From assembly GCF_000723405.1 (NCBI RefSeq), contig NZ_CCAE010000009.1:1-64000 (forward strand): a DNA stretch of 64,000 nt. The letters are read 5' to 3'. Both the position numbers and the translations under genes were made by a program. A model generated the notes under the pieces. The model saw only the letters and a list, made by a program, of their open reading frames with translations. It was not told the origin of the DNA and ran no database searches. Below, one piece after another: positions 26,136 through 33,905 of this stretch. The first letter of the stretch is position 1. Each line of letters begins with the position of its first letter. The stretch is from Hydrogenophaga intermedia (lineage in GTDB: Bacteria; Pseudomonadota; Gammaproteobacteria; Burkholderiales; Burkholderiaceae_C).

Positions 26136-26801
26136 ATGAGCGCAAGCGCCCCCTCGGGCTTCGCCGGCCTGGACGACCTGGGTGGGCCGCTCGATGCCTT
26201 AGAGCCCCTGATGGACGCGCTCGTCGCGCGCGTGCGCGAGCGCGGGTTCTCGGGCGTGGCCTTCGTGCGGCCCGACCCGTTCGGCGCGGCCGGCGCGCGC
26301 CTGGTGCAGGCGCTGAGCAGCCCGCCGCTGCAGGCGCACGCCGACTGGATCGAGCGCGCCACGCCGCCGCGCGATCAGGCCGTGGCCCTGCTGCCGATCG
26401 AGGCCCTGGGCGAGGAGGGTGCGCGCCGCCTCGGCGGCCTGGGCTACCAGCAGGTGCTGGTGGTGCGTGTCCCCGTGCTGGGCGAGGCCTGCTGCGAGTT
26501 CTGGCTGTTCTCCACCAGCACCCACGTGCGCGAAGAACACCTGGGCGCGGCCACGCTGGATCTGCTGCGCGACTGGCCCGCCTGGCGCGAAGCGCTGCGC
26601 GCGGCGGTTTGCCCGCTCACCCCGCGCGAGCGCGAGGTGCTGCAGGCCGTGGCCGAAGGCCTCAAGGGCGCGGAGGCGCAGGAGCGCTTCGGCTACACCG
26701 AGCGCACCTTCCGCCTGCACGTGGAGAACGCCAAACGAAAAATGCGCGCGGCCAACGGCTCGCAGGCCGTGTACCGCGCACACCTCATGTGCGGGCTGTG
26801 A
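26136..26801 (+). CDS. LuxR-type transcriptional regulator
   Basis: A 221-residue protein with a C-terminal LuxR/FixJ helix-turn-helix: LTPREREVLQAVAEGLKGAE followed by ERTFRLHVENAKRKMRA (residues ~159-205). The N-terminal ~150 residues loosely resemble autoinducer-binding folds but the invariant Trp/Tyr/Asp triad of acyl-homoserine-lactone receptors is not evident, so a ligand cannot be named. It is the second gene after the response regulator, probably in the same transcript. Start ATG 26136; ATGs at 26112 and 26121 are in frame but less convincing. Confidence 0.78.
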   Translation: MSASAPSGFAGLDDLGGPLDALEPLMDALVARVRERGFSGVAFVRPDPFGAAGARLVQALSSPPLQAHADWIERATPPRDQAVALLPIEALGEEGARRLGGLGYQQVLVVRVPVLGEACCEFWLFSTSTHVREEHLGAATLDLLRDWPAWREALRAAVCPLTPREREVLQAVAEGLKGAEAQERFGYTERTFRLHVENAKRKMRAANGSQAVYRAHLMCGL

Positions 26802-26830
26802 GGGCGGCCGGCGCCGAGGCTGGTCAACTG

Positions 26831-26854
26831 ATGTCAAATTCTTCATAATGACAT
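26831..26854. promoter_or_regulatory. Inverted repeat before RHH/Fic pair (likely autoregulatory operator)
   Basis: ATGTCA (26831-26836) pairs with TGACAT (26849-26854) across 12 bases in an AT-rich stretch directly upstream of the ribbon-helix-helix gene. GGAGGTGAT then provides a strong Shine-Dalgarno before ATG 26884. Antitoxins of this fold commonly repress their own promoter; the operator role is inferred. Confidence 0.5.
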
Positions 26855-26883
26855 CACTTTATGACTCGCACGGAGGTGATGCC

Positions 26884-27288
26884 ATGGCCAGAATGGGTTC
26901 ACGAACGGCCAAGCCGCAGGCGGCCAGCGAACGGGTGGTGACCACGGTCCGGCTGGAGCCCGCGCTGCACGCCGAACTCGCCGCGCTGGGCGAACTGGAA
27001 CACGCCAGCTTCAACCAGGTGGTGGAGGCGGGCATGCGCCATTACGTGCAGCACCGGCGCGACGTGTTGGAGCAGCGGCTGGAACGTGCCTTGAAGGCCC
27101 TGCGGGCACGGCCCAAGGGTGGCGATTTCGACGCAGCTATCGCCCGCCTGGTGGAGGCGGAAGCCACACTGGGCGACGCCGATCCCGCGCAGGGGCGTCT
27201 GGGTCAACGGTCGACCGATGCGCGGGCCAAGTCCATGAGCGACAAGGGGCTGGCCGCGCGCGTGCGTTCCCTCATGGCCGCTGGCTGA
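26884..27288 (+). CDS. Ribbon-helix-helix protein, probable antitoxin partner of Fic
   Basis: A 134-residue protein whose segment RVVTTVRLEPALHAELAALG followed by EHASFNQVVEAGMRHYVQ fits a ribbon-helix-helix DNA-binding fold (beta strand, two helices). A basic, coiled tail (VLEQRLERALKALRA) follows. It sits three bases before a Fic-domain gene, the standard gene order in toxin-antitoxin pairs, and has an inverted repeat in its promoter. The S/T-x-x-x-E-G/N inhibitory motif of VbhA-type Fic antitoxins is not seen, so inhibition would be by another mechanism or this is only a transcriptional repressor. Confidence 0.65.
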   Translation: MARMGSRTAKPQAASERVVTTVRLEPALHAELAALGELEHASFNQVVEAGMRHYVQHRRDVLEQRLERALKALRARPKGGDFDAAIARLVEAEATLGDADPAQGRLGQRSTDARAKSMSDKGLAARVRSLMAAG

Positions 27289-27291
27289 GGC

Positions 27292-27936
27292 ATGGCTGCC
27301 GGCCCCCATTGGGACGCGGACAGCCCTGAACTGCGTGCCAATCTCAAGCGGATCTTCAAAGCCATGCGCCGGCACGCTGAGGCGCGCCATGCACTGAACG
27401 CGGCCGACATCAAGGGCTGGCATGCGGACATGATGAAGGGCCTGTCGGTGCCCGAGGCGGCCGATGTGGGTGTGAGCGAGAGCGATCTCAAGGGGGCCTT
27501 TCGAGGGCCACCGCGGTTGGCGCACGTCACCGTCACCATCGGCATCCACGAGGGCGTGGCACCAGACCGGGTGCTCGGCGAGGTCGGTGCCCTGCTGGAA
27601 AGGGTGGCCATCACGGTGGCGGTGCTGGACGAGGCGATCGGTTCGAAGGCACCCGCGCGCTTCACGCGGGACGAACTGCGCGCTGTGTGCGAACTGGCGG
27701 GGACGCTGCACGGCGAATGGGTGCGCATCCACCCCTTCGGCAATGGCAACGGACGCATGGCGAGGTTGCTCGCCAACTGGGTGTTGATGCGTTATGGCAT
27801 CGAGCCGGTGCTCAGTCCCCGGCCGCGGCCCGAGGGCTTGTATGAACTGGCCGCTCGCGCGTCCATGCACGGTCGACACGACGTGATGGTGCTGTGCATC
27901 CTGTCGGAGATCGAAGCGGCGGCTGGCCGCTCCTGA
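27292..27936 (+). CDS. Fic-domain protein (probable AMPylating toxin or related transferase)
   Basis: A 214-residue protein with the Fic core motif HPFGNGNGRMAR near residues 146-157. The family consensus is HxFx(D/E)GNGRxxR; here the acidic residue that coordinates Mg2+ is Asn, a variation also found in other Fic proteins. Fic enzymes transfer AMP or another nucleotide moiety to target proteins. No N-terminal S/T-x-x-x-E-G/N inhibitory helix is visible. It is preceded by the ribbon-helix-helix gene and followed by a small convergent gene. Toxin activity is likely but not shown by the sequence. Confidence 0.8.
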   Translation: MAAGPHWDADSPELRANLKRIFKAMRRHAEARHALNAADIKGWHADMMKGLSVPEAADVGVSESDLKGAFRGPPRLAHVTVTIGIHEGVAPDRVLGEVGALLERVAITVAVLDEAIGSKAPARFTRDELRAVCELAGTLHGEWVRIHPFGNGNGRMARLLANWVLMRYGIEPVLSPRPRPEGLYELAARASMHGRHDVMVLCILSEIEAAAGRS

Positions 27937-27941
27937 AGGCT

Positions 27942-27958
27942 CGGGCCGGCGGGGCCCG
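27942..27958. terminator. GC hairpin between convergent genes
   Basis: CGGGCC (27942-27947) pairs with GGCCCG (27953-27958) around five bases, between the Fic gene and the convergent small gene. No T-run follows on either strand, so efficient termination by it alone is doubtful. Confidence 0.3.
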
Positions 27959-27967
27959 GACGATCGA

Positions 27968-28294
27968 TCAGAACGGCCGGCCCGACGCCGCCGCCATCTC
28001 CAGCCGCACCTTCAGCGCGCCCGTCACCAGGCCCTTGGCGTAGGCGTTCGGCGCGCTGGCCAGCAGGGCCTGCAGCTCTTCACCGGTGCAGTGCTCCACC
28101 TGGAACTCCTCGTACATGTCGAACCAGTGCGGGTGCTGCTGCTCGATCAGGCGCATTTCGTTCAGGTTGCTCATCGCCACCTCGGCCTCCAGGCGCTGGA
28201 GCATCTCCAGGGTCTCGATGGGCGGGATGCCGAGCGACGCGGGGCGCATGCCGTGGGTGGAGGGCAGGGTGGTCATATCGAGGTCCAGGTACAT
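27968..28294 (-). CDS. Small protein of unknown function next to the flagellar locus
   Basis: A 108-residue, acidic and soluble-looking protein (MYLDLDMTTLPSTHG at the start; a helix-rich segment with EMLQRLEAEVAMSNLNEMRL; ends with LEMAAASGRPF). No signal peptide, membrane segment or known motif is seen. TAGGA lies 10 bases before ATG 28294. It is divergent from fliF with a 321-base gap between. A relation to the flagellar locus is only positional. Confidence 0.5.
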   Translation of the reverse strand: MYLDLDMTTLPSTHGMRPASLGIPPIETLEMLQRLEAEVAMSNLNEMRLIEQQHPHWFDMYEEFQVEHCTGEELQALLASAPNAYAKGLVTGALKVRLEMAAASGRPF

Positions 28295-28615
28295 GGGTCA
28301 CGTCCTAAAGGGCGGAGGGTCTGTCCCGGTTGTCGGTGCCTTCTTGAGGGCCCTTCACCACTGACCCTGGCACTTTTGACAGGGCAAGGGAAGAAGCATC
28401 ACCGGATGCGCATTTGTTCACGCTGCAGGCGCACAAGACCGTGTTTCCCCCGCGTGCAACGCCCTGAATAAACCTTTTCGGTTCCTGTCAAGCGCGCTTG
28501 TGCCGCTCATCACCGATCTGGAACCGTGCGGCGATCTGCCCCCGATTCATCCACACGCTGACATGACATCGCAAATCAACTTCGCGTATCGTTACAAACA
28601 CAAAGTGAAAAACGA
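28295..28615. other. 321-base gene-free region before fliF
   Basis: No convincing gene. The part nearest fliF (28470-28610) is AT-richer than the flanks and contains the best sigma70-like promoter candidate for the fliF operon (listed separately). TGGCAC at 28369-28374 resembles half a sigma54 site but the GG-to-GC distance does not fit. Confidence 0.6.
28563..28592 (+). promoter_or_regulatory. Possible sigma70-type promoter for the fliF operon
   Basis: ATGACA (28563-28568), 18 bases and TATCGT (28587-28592) match the -35/-10 consensus at 5/6 and 4/6 positions. The start codon of fliF is 24 bases further on. Spacing is slightly long. An activator-dependent promoter would not be recognised from sequence, so this is tentative. 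Confidence 0.35.
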
Positions 28616-30304
28616 ATGAGCGCACTCACACCTTTTCTGCAACGGCTGCCTCAGCCCTCGTCCATCGCCTCGGCCCTGCGTTCCGAGGCGGTGTCCAAGC
28701 TGTTGCCGGTCGTGTTCCTGGCGATCGCGCTCACCGCGCTGGTCATGATGTTCGTCTGGCAGAACCAGTCGAACTACCGGCCGGTGTTCGGCGCGCGCGA
28801 GAACGTGCCATCGGCCGACATGATGTCCGTGCTGGACGCCGAAGGCATCGCCTACCGCCTGCACCCCGACACGGGTCAGGTGCTGGTGTCCGAGTCGAAC
28901 CTGGGCCGCGCGCGCATGCTGCTGGCCGCGCGCGGCGTGGTGGCCCGCCTGCCCGACGGCCTGGAGCTCATGGACAAGAGCGACCCGCTGGGCGTGACGC
29001 AGTTCGTGCAGGACGTGCGCTTTCGCCGTGGCCTGGAGGGCGAGCTGGTGCAGAGCATCACCGCGCTGGAGCCGGTCAAGAGCGCGCGCGTGCACCTGTC
29101 GATCGCGCGCTCCTCCACCTTCGTGCTCAACGCCACCGAGGCCAGCTCGGCCTCCGTGGTGGTGCACCTGCACCCCGGCCGCGAGCTCGAGGCCGAGCAG
29201 ATCGCCTCCATCATCAAGCTCGTCTCGGGCAGCGTGTCCAACCTGGCGGCCGACCGTGTGACGGTGGTGGACCAGGCCGGGCGGCTGCTCTCCAGCCGCG
29301 TCGACATCAAGGCCGGCCTGGACTCCGCCGGCTTCGCGAACGAGGCGCAGCGCAAGGCGCAGGAAGCGCTGCTGCGCAACGCCCACCAGTTGCTGCAGCC
29401 CGTGCTGGGCGTGAACAACTACAACGTCAGCGCCTCCGTCGAGCTGCACCAGGACAACGTGAAGGAAACGCAGGAGCGCTACGAGGGCGACCCGCGCATC
29501 ACCAGCGAAGCCTCGCGCGAGGAAATGAACCGCCAGCCGCAGGCCCTGGGCATTCCCGGCTCGCTGAGCAACCGCCCGGCCAACCCGCCGCCGGACGAGG
29601 AAGACAAGCCCGGCACCGCCGAGCGCAGCGCCGCCACGCGCCAGTACGCCTACGACCGCAGCGTCACCACCATCGAACGCGCGCGCGGCCAGGTGAAGAA
29701 GATCAGCGTGGCCGTGGTGCTGAACAACGCCGCGGCGCCCGCCGGCGCCACCGCCTGGGCGCCGGCCGAGATCGCGCGCATGGAGCAGGTGCTGCGCGGC
29801 GGCCTGGGCATCGACACCGCGCGCGGTGATCAGCTCGTGGTCTCGGCCATGGCTTTCCCCACGCCGCCCGCGGCCGTGGCCTGGTACGCCGAGCCGCAAT
29901 CCATCTTCACCATGACCGGCTGGGCGCTGAGCGCCGTCGGCGCGCTGCTGGCCTACCTGCTGATCGCGCGCCCGCTGATCCGCCGCTTCACGCGCGCCGC
30001 CGCGCCGCCGCGCGAGGTGGGCACCTCCGAGCTGGTGGCACTGGGCCCGCGCGACGGCGAGGGCGCCGCCGTGGTGGCCGGGGCGCTGCCCGCCGGCGCC
30101 GTGGCCGCGCTGCCGCAGCCCGCCAGAGACCAGAACAAGCGCGACTCCATGGGCTCGCTGCTGGAGAACTACAACCTGCCGCCGCCGGGTTCGCCGGTGG
30201 ACGTGCTCGTCGATCACCTGAGGGATCTCGCGACCAAGGAGCCCGAGCGCGTGGCCGAGGTCGTCAAACAATGGGTGCAGAAAAATGGCCACCAGCCTGC
30301 CTGA
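28616..30304 (+). CDS. fliF: Flagellar MS-ring protein FliF (lateral-type locus)
   Basis: A 562-residue protein with TM1 at about 28-50 (PVVFLAIALTALVMMFVW), the ring-building domains with SARVHLSIARSSTFVLNATEASSASV, and a second transmembrane segment near 430-450 (ALSAVGALLAYLLIA). The last ~40 residues (DHLRDLATKEPERVAEVVKQWVQ) match the helix that binds FliG. FliF forms the membrane ring that carries the export gate and rotor. It overlaps fliG by 20 bases. In many genomes fliE precedes fliF; here fliE sits at the far end of the locus. Confidence 0.96.
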   Translation: MSALTPFLQRLPQPSSIASALRSEAVSKLLPVVFLAIALTALVMMFVWQNQSNYRPVFGARENVPSADMMSVLDAEGIAYRLHPDTGQVLVSESNLGRARMLLAARGVVARLPDGLELMDKSDPLGVTQFVQDVRFRRGLEGELVQSITALEPVKSARVHLSIARSSTFVLNATEASSASVVVHLHPGRELEAEQIASIIKLVSGSVSNLAADRVTVVDQAGRLLSSRVDIKAGLDSAGFANEAQRKAQEALLRNAHQLLQPVLGVNNYNVSASVELHQDNVKETQERYEGDPRITSEASREEMNRQPQALGIPGSLSNRPANPPPDEEDKPGTAERSAATRQYAYDRSVTTIERARGQVKKISVAVVLNNAAAPAGATAWAPAEIARMEQVLRGGLGIDTARGDQLVVSAMAFPTPPAAVAWYAEPQSIFTMTGWALSAVGALLAYLLIARPLIRRFTRAAAPPREVGTSELVALGPRDGEGAAVVAGALPAGAVAALPQPARDQNKRDSMGSLLENYNLPPPGSPVDVLVDHLRDLATKEPERVAEVVKQWVQKNGHQPA

Positions 30305-31310
30305 GTCCGGCGCCGAAGCGCCCGCCATGTCCACCGTCGATCAGGCCGCCATCGTGCTGCTGAGCATGGGCGAGGAGCCCGCCGCCGCCGTGCTGCGCTG
30401 CCTGGGGCGCGAGGAGTTGCTGCTGGTGACGCAGGCCATGTCGGCCATGAGCGGCATCAAGGTCGACGCCGCGCGCGGCGCGCTGCAGCGCTTCTTCGAC
30501 GACTACCGCGAGCAGAGCGGCCTGCACGGCGCCTCGCGCACCTTCCTGAAGAACTCGCTCGACCTCGCGCTGGGCAGCAGCATCAGCAGCAGCGTGCTCA
30601 CGCGCATCTACGGCGACGCCATCCGCCCCAAGATGGCGCGCCTGCAGTGGGCCTCGCCGCGCTGGGTGGCCGACCGCATCGCGCAGGAACACGTGCACAT
30701 GCAGGCCGTGTTCCTGGCTTTCCTGCCGCCGGCCATGGCCAGCGAGGTCATCGCCAGCCTGCCCGAGGACGGGCGCGACGAGCTCATCGTGCGCGTGGCG
30801 CAACTGGGCCACGTGGAACACCGCCTGCTGCAGGAGGTGGAGGTGCTGGCCGACGCCTGCCTGCAGAGCCTGGAGACGCAGAGCGCCACCATCGAAGGCG
30901 TCAAGCACGCGGCCGACATCCTCAACCGCCTGCCCGGCGACAAGGCCCGCATGGTGGAGCAACTGCGCGAGCGCGACGCCACCGTGGCCGGCCAGATCGA
31001 GCGCAGCATGTACGACTTCTTCATCCTCTCGCGCCAGAGCGAGGAAGTGCTGCTGCGCATCCTCGAGGTGGTGCCCATGGACGAGTGGGCCATCGCGCTC
31101 AAGGGCGGCGACAGCGACGTGCGCCGCGCCCTCATGGCCTGCATGCCGCAGCGCCAGGTCAAGACCTTCCAGGACGCGATCCGCCGCACCGGCCCGGTGG
31201 CCGCGCGCCGCGTGGAAGAGGCGCGCGCCACCATCATGCGCGAGGTGAAGGCACTGGCCGATGCCGGCACGATCGCGGTGCAGCTCTACGCAGAGGCGAC
31301 GGTGGAATGA
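30285..31310 (+). CDS. fliG: Flagellar motor switch protein FliG
   Basis: A 341-residue rotor protein with the expected three-domain layout. The C-terminal domain, which meets the stator, shows IALKGGDSDVRRALMACMPQ. The middle domain is represented by HYVEHRLLQEVEV-like sequence (QLGHVEHRLLQEVEVLAD). It binds FliF through its N-domain and FliM through its middle domain. ATG 30285 overlaps fliF; ATG 30327 (MSTVDQAAI) is a plausible shorter start that aligns better with typical FliG N-termini. The stop overlaps the ATG of fliH. Confidence 0.95.
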   Translation: MATSLPESGAEAPAMSTVDQAAIVLLSMGEEPAAAVLRCLGREELLLVTQAMSAMSGIKVDAARGALQRFFDDYREQSGLHGASRTFLKNSLDLALGSSISSSVLTRIYGDAIRPKMARLQWASPRWVADRIAQEHVHMQAVFLAFLPPAMASEVIASLPEDGRDELIVRVAQLGHVEHRLLQEVEVLADACLQSLETQSATIEGVKHAADILNRLPGDKARMVEQLRERDATVAGQIERSMYDFFILSRQSEEVLLRILEVVPMDEWAIALKGGDSDVRRALMACMPQRQVKTFQDAIRRTGPVAARRVEEARATIMREVKALADAGTIAVQLYAEATVE

Positions 31311-32074
31311 GCACGGCTTTCCGCACCTACCGCTTTCCGCCGCTGGCAGATCGCGAGATCGCCGAGGCCCTGTCCGCCCAAGGCACGCCCGAGGCCCTGC
31401 AGGCCGCGCTGGCCGACGGCTACTCGCGTGGCGCCGAGCGCGGTTACGAGGAAGGTTTCGACAAGGGCCTGATCGAAGGTCGCGCCGTGGGCGAAACGCA
31501 AGGCCGCGAGCGCGGCGTGGCCGAGGGCCGCGCCGAGGGCGAGGCGCAGATCCTCGCGCGCTGGGAGCGCGTGGCCGCGCCCATGCAGGCCGCCATCGAC
31601 GCGCTGCGCCAGGTGCAGACCGACTACCAGGCCGCGCTGCGCCGCGAGATGGTGGAACTGGTGGAGCGCGTGGCGCGCCAGGTAATCCGCGCCGAGCTCA
31701 CGCTCAACCCCACGCAGATTCTGAAGCTGGTGGAAGAGACCTTGCAGAGCATGCCCCCCGCCGTGAGCGCGGTGGAGGTCTTCCTGAACAACGAGGACCT
31801 GCGCGCGATCCAGGCCATCGAGGGCGCGAACACGCGCGACTGGAACCTCATCGCCGACCCCGCGCTGCAAGCCGGCGAGTGCCGCGTGCAGGTGGCCGGT
31901 TTCGAGGCCGACGCCGGTTGCCGCCAGCGCCTGCAGGCTTGCATGGGCCAGGTGGCCGCGCAGTTGCTCGGCGCGGAAGAGCCTGCGAACGCGCCGGGCG
32001 ATGGGTCTCACGGCTTCGCCTCTCCAGTCGATGCATCGGCCATCGCCGCCACCGTGACCGAGGCCGCCGCGTGA
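31307..32074 (+). CDS. fliH: Flagellar export ATPase regulator FliH
   Basis: A 255-residue protein. Residues ~40-85 contain glycine-repeat units (GYSRGAERGYEEGFDKG, EGRAVGETQGRERG), the GxxxG repeats typical of FliH, followed by the C-terminal domain homologous to HrpE/YscL. It controls FliI and anchors the ATPase to the rotor. Its ATG overlaps the stop of fliG and its stop overlaps the GTG of fliI, so translation of the three is coupled. Confidence 0.93.
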   Translation: MSTAFRTYRFPPLADREIAEALSAQGTPEALQAALADGYSRGAERGYEEGFDKGLIEGRAVGETQGRERGVAEGRAEGEAQILARWERVAAPMQAAIDALRQVQTDYQAALRREMVELVERVARQVIRAELTLNPTQILKLVEETLQSMPPAVSAVEVFLNNEDLRAIQAIEGANTRDWNLIADPALQAGECRVQVAGFEADAGCRQRLQACMGQVAAQLLGAEEPANAPGDGSHGFASPVDASAIAATVTEAAA

Positions 32075-33378
32075 TCGCCGAGCAGCTGCGCCGCATCGCC
32101 GTGCCCCAGGTGTCGGTCTCGACACCCACGGGCCGCCTGGTCAGCGCCACCGGCCCGCTGCTGCAGGTGCGCGGCGTGCGCCTGCACGTGGGCCAGCGCT
32201 GCCGCATCGAATCGGCGCTGGGCGCGGACATCGAGGCCCAGGTGGTGGGCTTCAAGGACGAGGCCGCGCAGCTCATGGCCTTCAAGCGCACCGAAGGCCT
32301 GGCCGCCGGCGCGCGCGTGCTGCCGCTGCCGGCCACCGGCAACATCCTCATCGGCGACGCCTGGCTGGGCCGCGTGGGCAACGGCCTGGGCGAGCCAATG
32401 GACGGGCGCGGCCGCCTCACCGGCGAGCACCTGCTGCCCAGCGCGCCGCCCTGGGTGGACCCGCTGCGCAAGCGCCCGGTCGAGGGCGTCATCGACGTCG
32501 GCGTGCGCGCCATCAACGGCCTGCTGACCCTGGGCCGCGGCCAGCGCGTGGGCCTGATGGCCGGCTCCGGCGTGGGCAAGAGCGTGTTGCTGGGCCTGAT
32601 CACGCGCCAGACCGTGGCCGACGTCATCGTCGTCGGCCTGATCGGCGAGCGCAGCCGCGAGGTGCGCGAGTTCATCGACCTCTCGCTTGGCGAAGAAGGT
32701 CTGCGCCGCGCCGTGGTGGTGGTGGCGCCGGCCGACGAGTCGCCCCTGATGCGCCTGCGCGCCACCGAGCTGTGCCACACCATCGCCGCGCACTACCGCG
32801 ACCAGGGGCGCCATGTGCTGCTGCTGGTGGATTCGCTCACGCGCTACGCCATGGCGCAGCGCGAGGTGGCGCTCTCGCTCGGCGAGCCGCCGGCCACGCG
32901 CGGCTATCCACCGTCCGTGTTCAGCGCGCTGCCGCAACTGGTGGAAAGCGCCGGCAACGGCAGCGGCGACGGCTCCATGAGCGCCATCTACACCGTGCTC
33001 GCCGAAGGCGACGACCAACAGGACCCGGTGGTGGACACCGCGCGCGCCATCCTGGACGGGCACATCGTGCTCTCGCGCGCGCTGGCCGAGCGCGGGCACT
33101 ACCCGGCCATCGACGTCGGCCAATCCATCAGCCGCTGCATGAGCCTGGTGACCGACGCCGACCAGCAGCGCATCGCGCGCGAAGTGAAGGCCCTGCTGGC
33201 GCGCTACCAGCAGGTGCGCGAGTTGCTGCCCCTGGGCGCCTACGTGCAGGGCGCCGACCCGCTGAGCGACCGCGCCGTGGCGCTGTGGCCGCGCATCGAG
33301 GCCTTCCTGCACCAGGGCACCAAGGAATCCGCGCCGATGGGCGATTGCCTGCAGCGCCTGAAGGAGATCGTTGAATGA
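32071..33378 (+). CDS. fliI: Flagellum-specific ATPase FliI
   Basis: A 435-residue ATPase of the F1-beta type. Walker A is GLMAGSGVGKSVLLG near residues 166-180; LLLVDSLTRYAMAQREVALS carries the Walker B Asp and the following motif with GEPPATRGYPPSVF is the family signature. It powers unloading of substrates and chaperones at the export gate. The start is GTG 32071, overlapping the fliH stop (GTGA). Its own stop overlaps the ATG of fliJ. Confidence 0.95.
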   Translation: MIAEQLRRIAVPQVSVSTPTGRLVSATGPLLQVRGVRLHVGQRCRIESALGADIEAQVVGFKDEAAQLMAFKRTEGLAAGARVLPLPATGNILIGDAWLGRVGNGLGEPMDGRGRLTGEHLLPSAPPWVDPLRKRPVEGVIDVGVRAINGLLTLGRGQRVGLMAGSGVGKSVLLGLITRQTVADVIVVGLIGERSREVREFIDLSLGEEGLRRAVVVVAPADESPLMRLRATELCHTIAAHYRDQGRHVLLLVDSLTRYAMAQREVALSLGEPPATRGYPPSVFSALPQLVESAGNGSGDGSMSAIYTVLAEGDDQQDPVVDTARAILDGHIVLSRALAERGHYPAIDVGQSISRCMSLVTDADQQRIAREVKALLARYQQVRELLPLGAYVQGADPLSDRAVALWPRIEAFLHQGTKESAPMGDCLQRLKEIVE

Positions 33379-33809
33379 GCGTCCCCAACGGGCCGAGCGC
33401 CCTGCAACAGGTGGTGCAACTGCGCGAGCGCGAGCAAGAGCGCGTGGGCGCCGTGCTGGCCGAGCAGGAACGCACGCGCCAGCGCTTCGTCACCAGCATT
33501 TCCCAGTTGGGCGATCTGATGGACCAGGCCGGCGCCACCGGCGCGCTCTCGCCCACGCTGGCCGCCAACCTGGGCGCCTACAAGCTCAGCGTGCTCGACC
33601 TGGCCGACCGCCACCGCACGGCCCTGGCCCAGCACGAATCGCAAATGGACCAGACCCGCCTGGCGCTGCACGAGGCCTTCCGCCGCCGCGAGGCGGTGGC
33701 GCAACTGCACGAACGCCGCCTGGAAGAAGGTGAGCGCGCGCTTCACGTGGCCGAGCGAAAACGCACCGACGACATCGCCCAGACCGTGTGGCTGAGGGGG
33801 CGCTCGTGA
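33375..33809 (+). CDS. fliJ: Flagellar export protein FliJ
   Basis: A 144-residue, strongly helical protein rich in Glu, Arg and Gln (LREREQERVGAVLAEQER; RREAVAQLHERRLEEGERAL), the coiled-coil character of FliJ. Sequence conservation in this family is low, so the call rests on position after fliI, size and coiled-coil content. FliJ acts as the stalk of the ATPase ring. It is followed by a 96-base gap before fliD with no strong promoter seen. Confidence 0.85.
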   Translation: MSVPNGPSALQQVVQLREREQERVGAVLAEQERTRQRFVTSISQLGDLMDQAGATGALSPTLAANLGAYKLSVLDLADRHRTALAQHESQMDQTRLALHEAFRRREAVAQLHERRLEEGERALHVAERKRTDDIAQTVWLRGRS

Positions 33810-33905
33810 AAAAGTCCCGCGCCCCGCTTCAGAAAAGCCGCGCCACGGTCGCCTTGCACTTCGGAGGCGGCGTCCGTGACCGCCTGACCCCTCTGGAGTA
33901 ACACC

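Noticed and set aside
26136-26801. Acyl-homoserine-lactone receptor (LuxR/LasR type)
   Set aside because: The HTH fits, but the invariant ligand-pocket residues of AHL receptors were not found, so only a general LuxR-type call is made.
28369-28386. Sigma54-like TGGCAC before fliF
   Set aside because: No TTGC element at the required distance.
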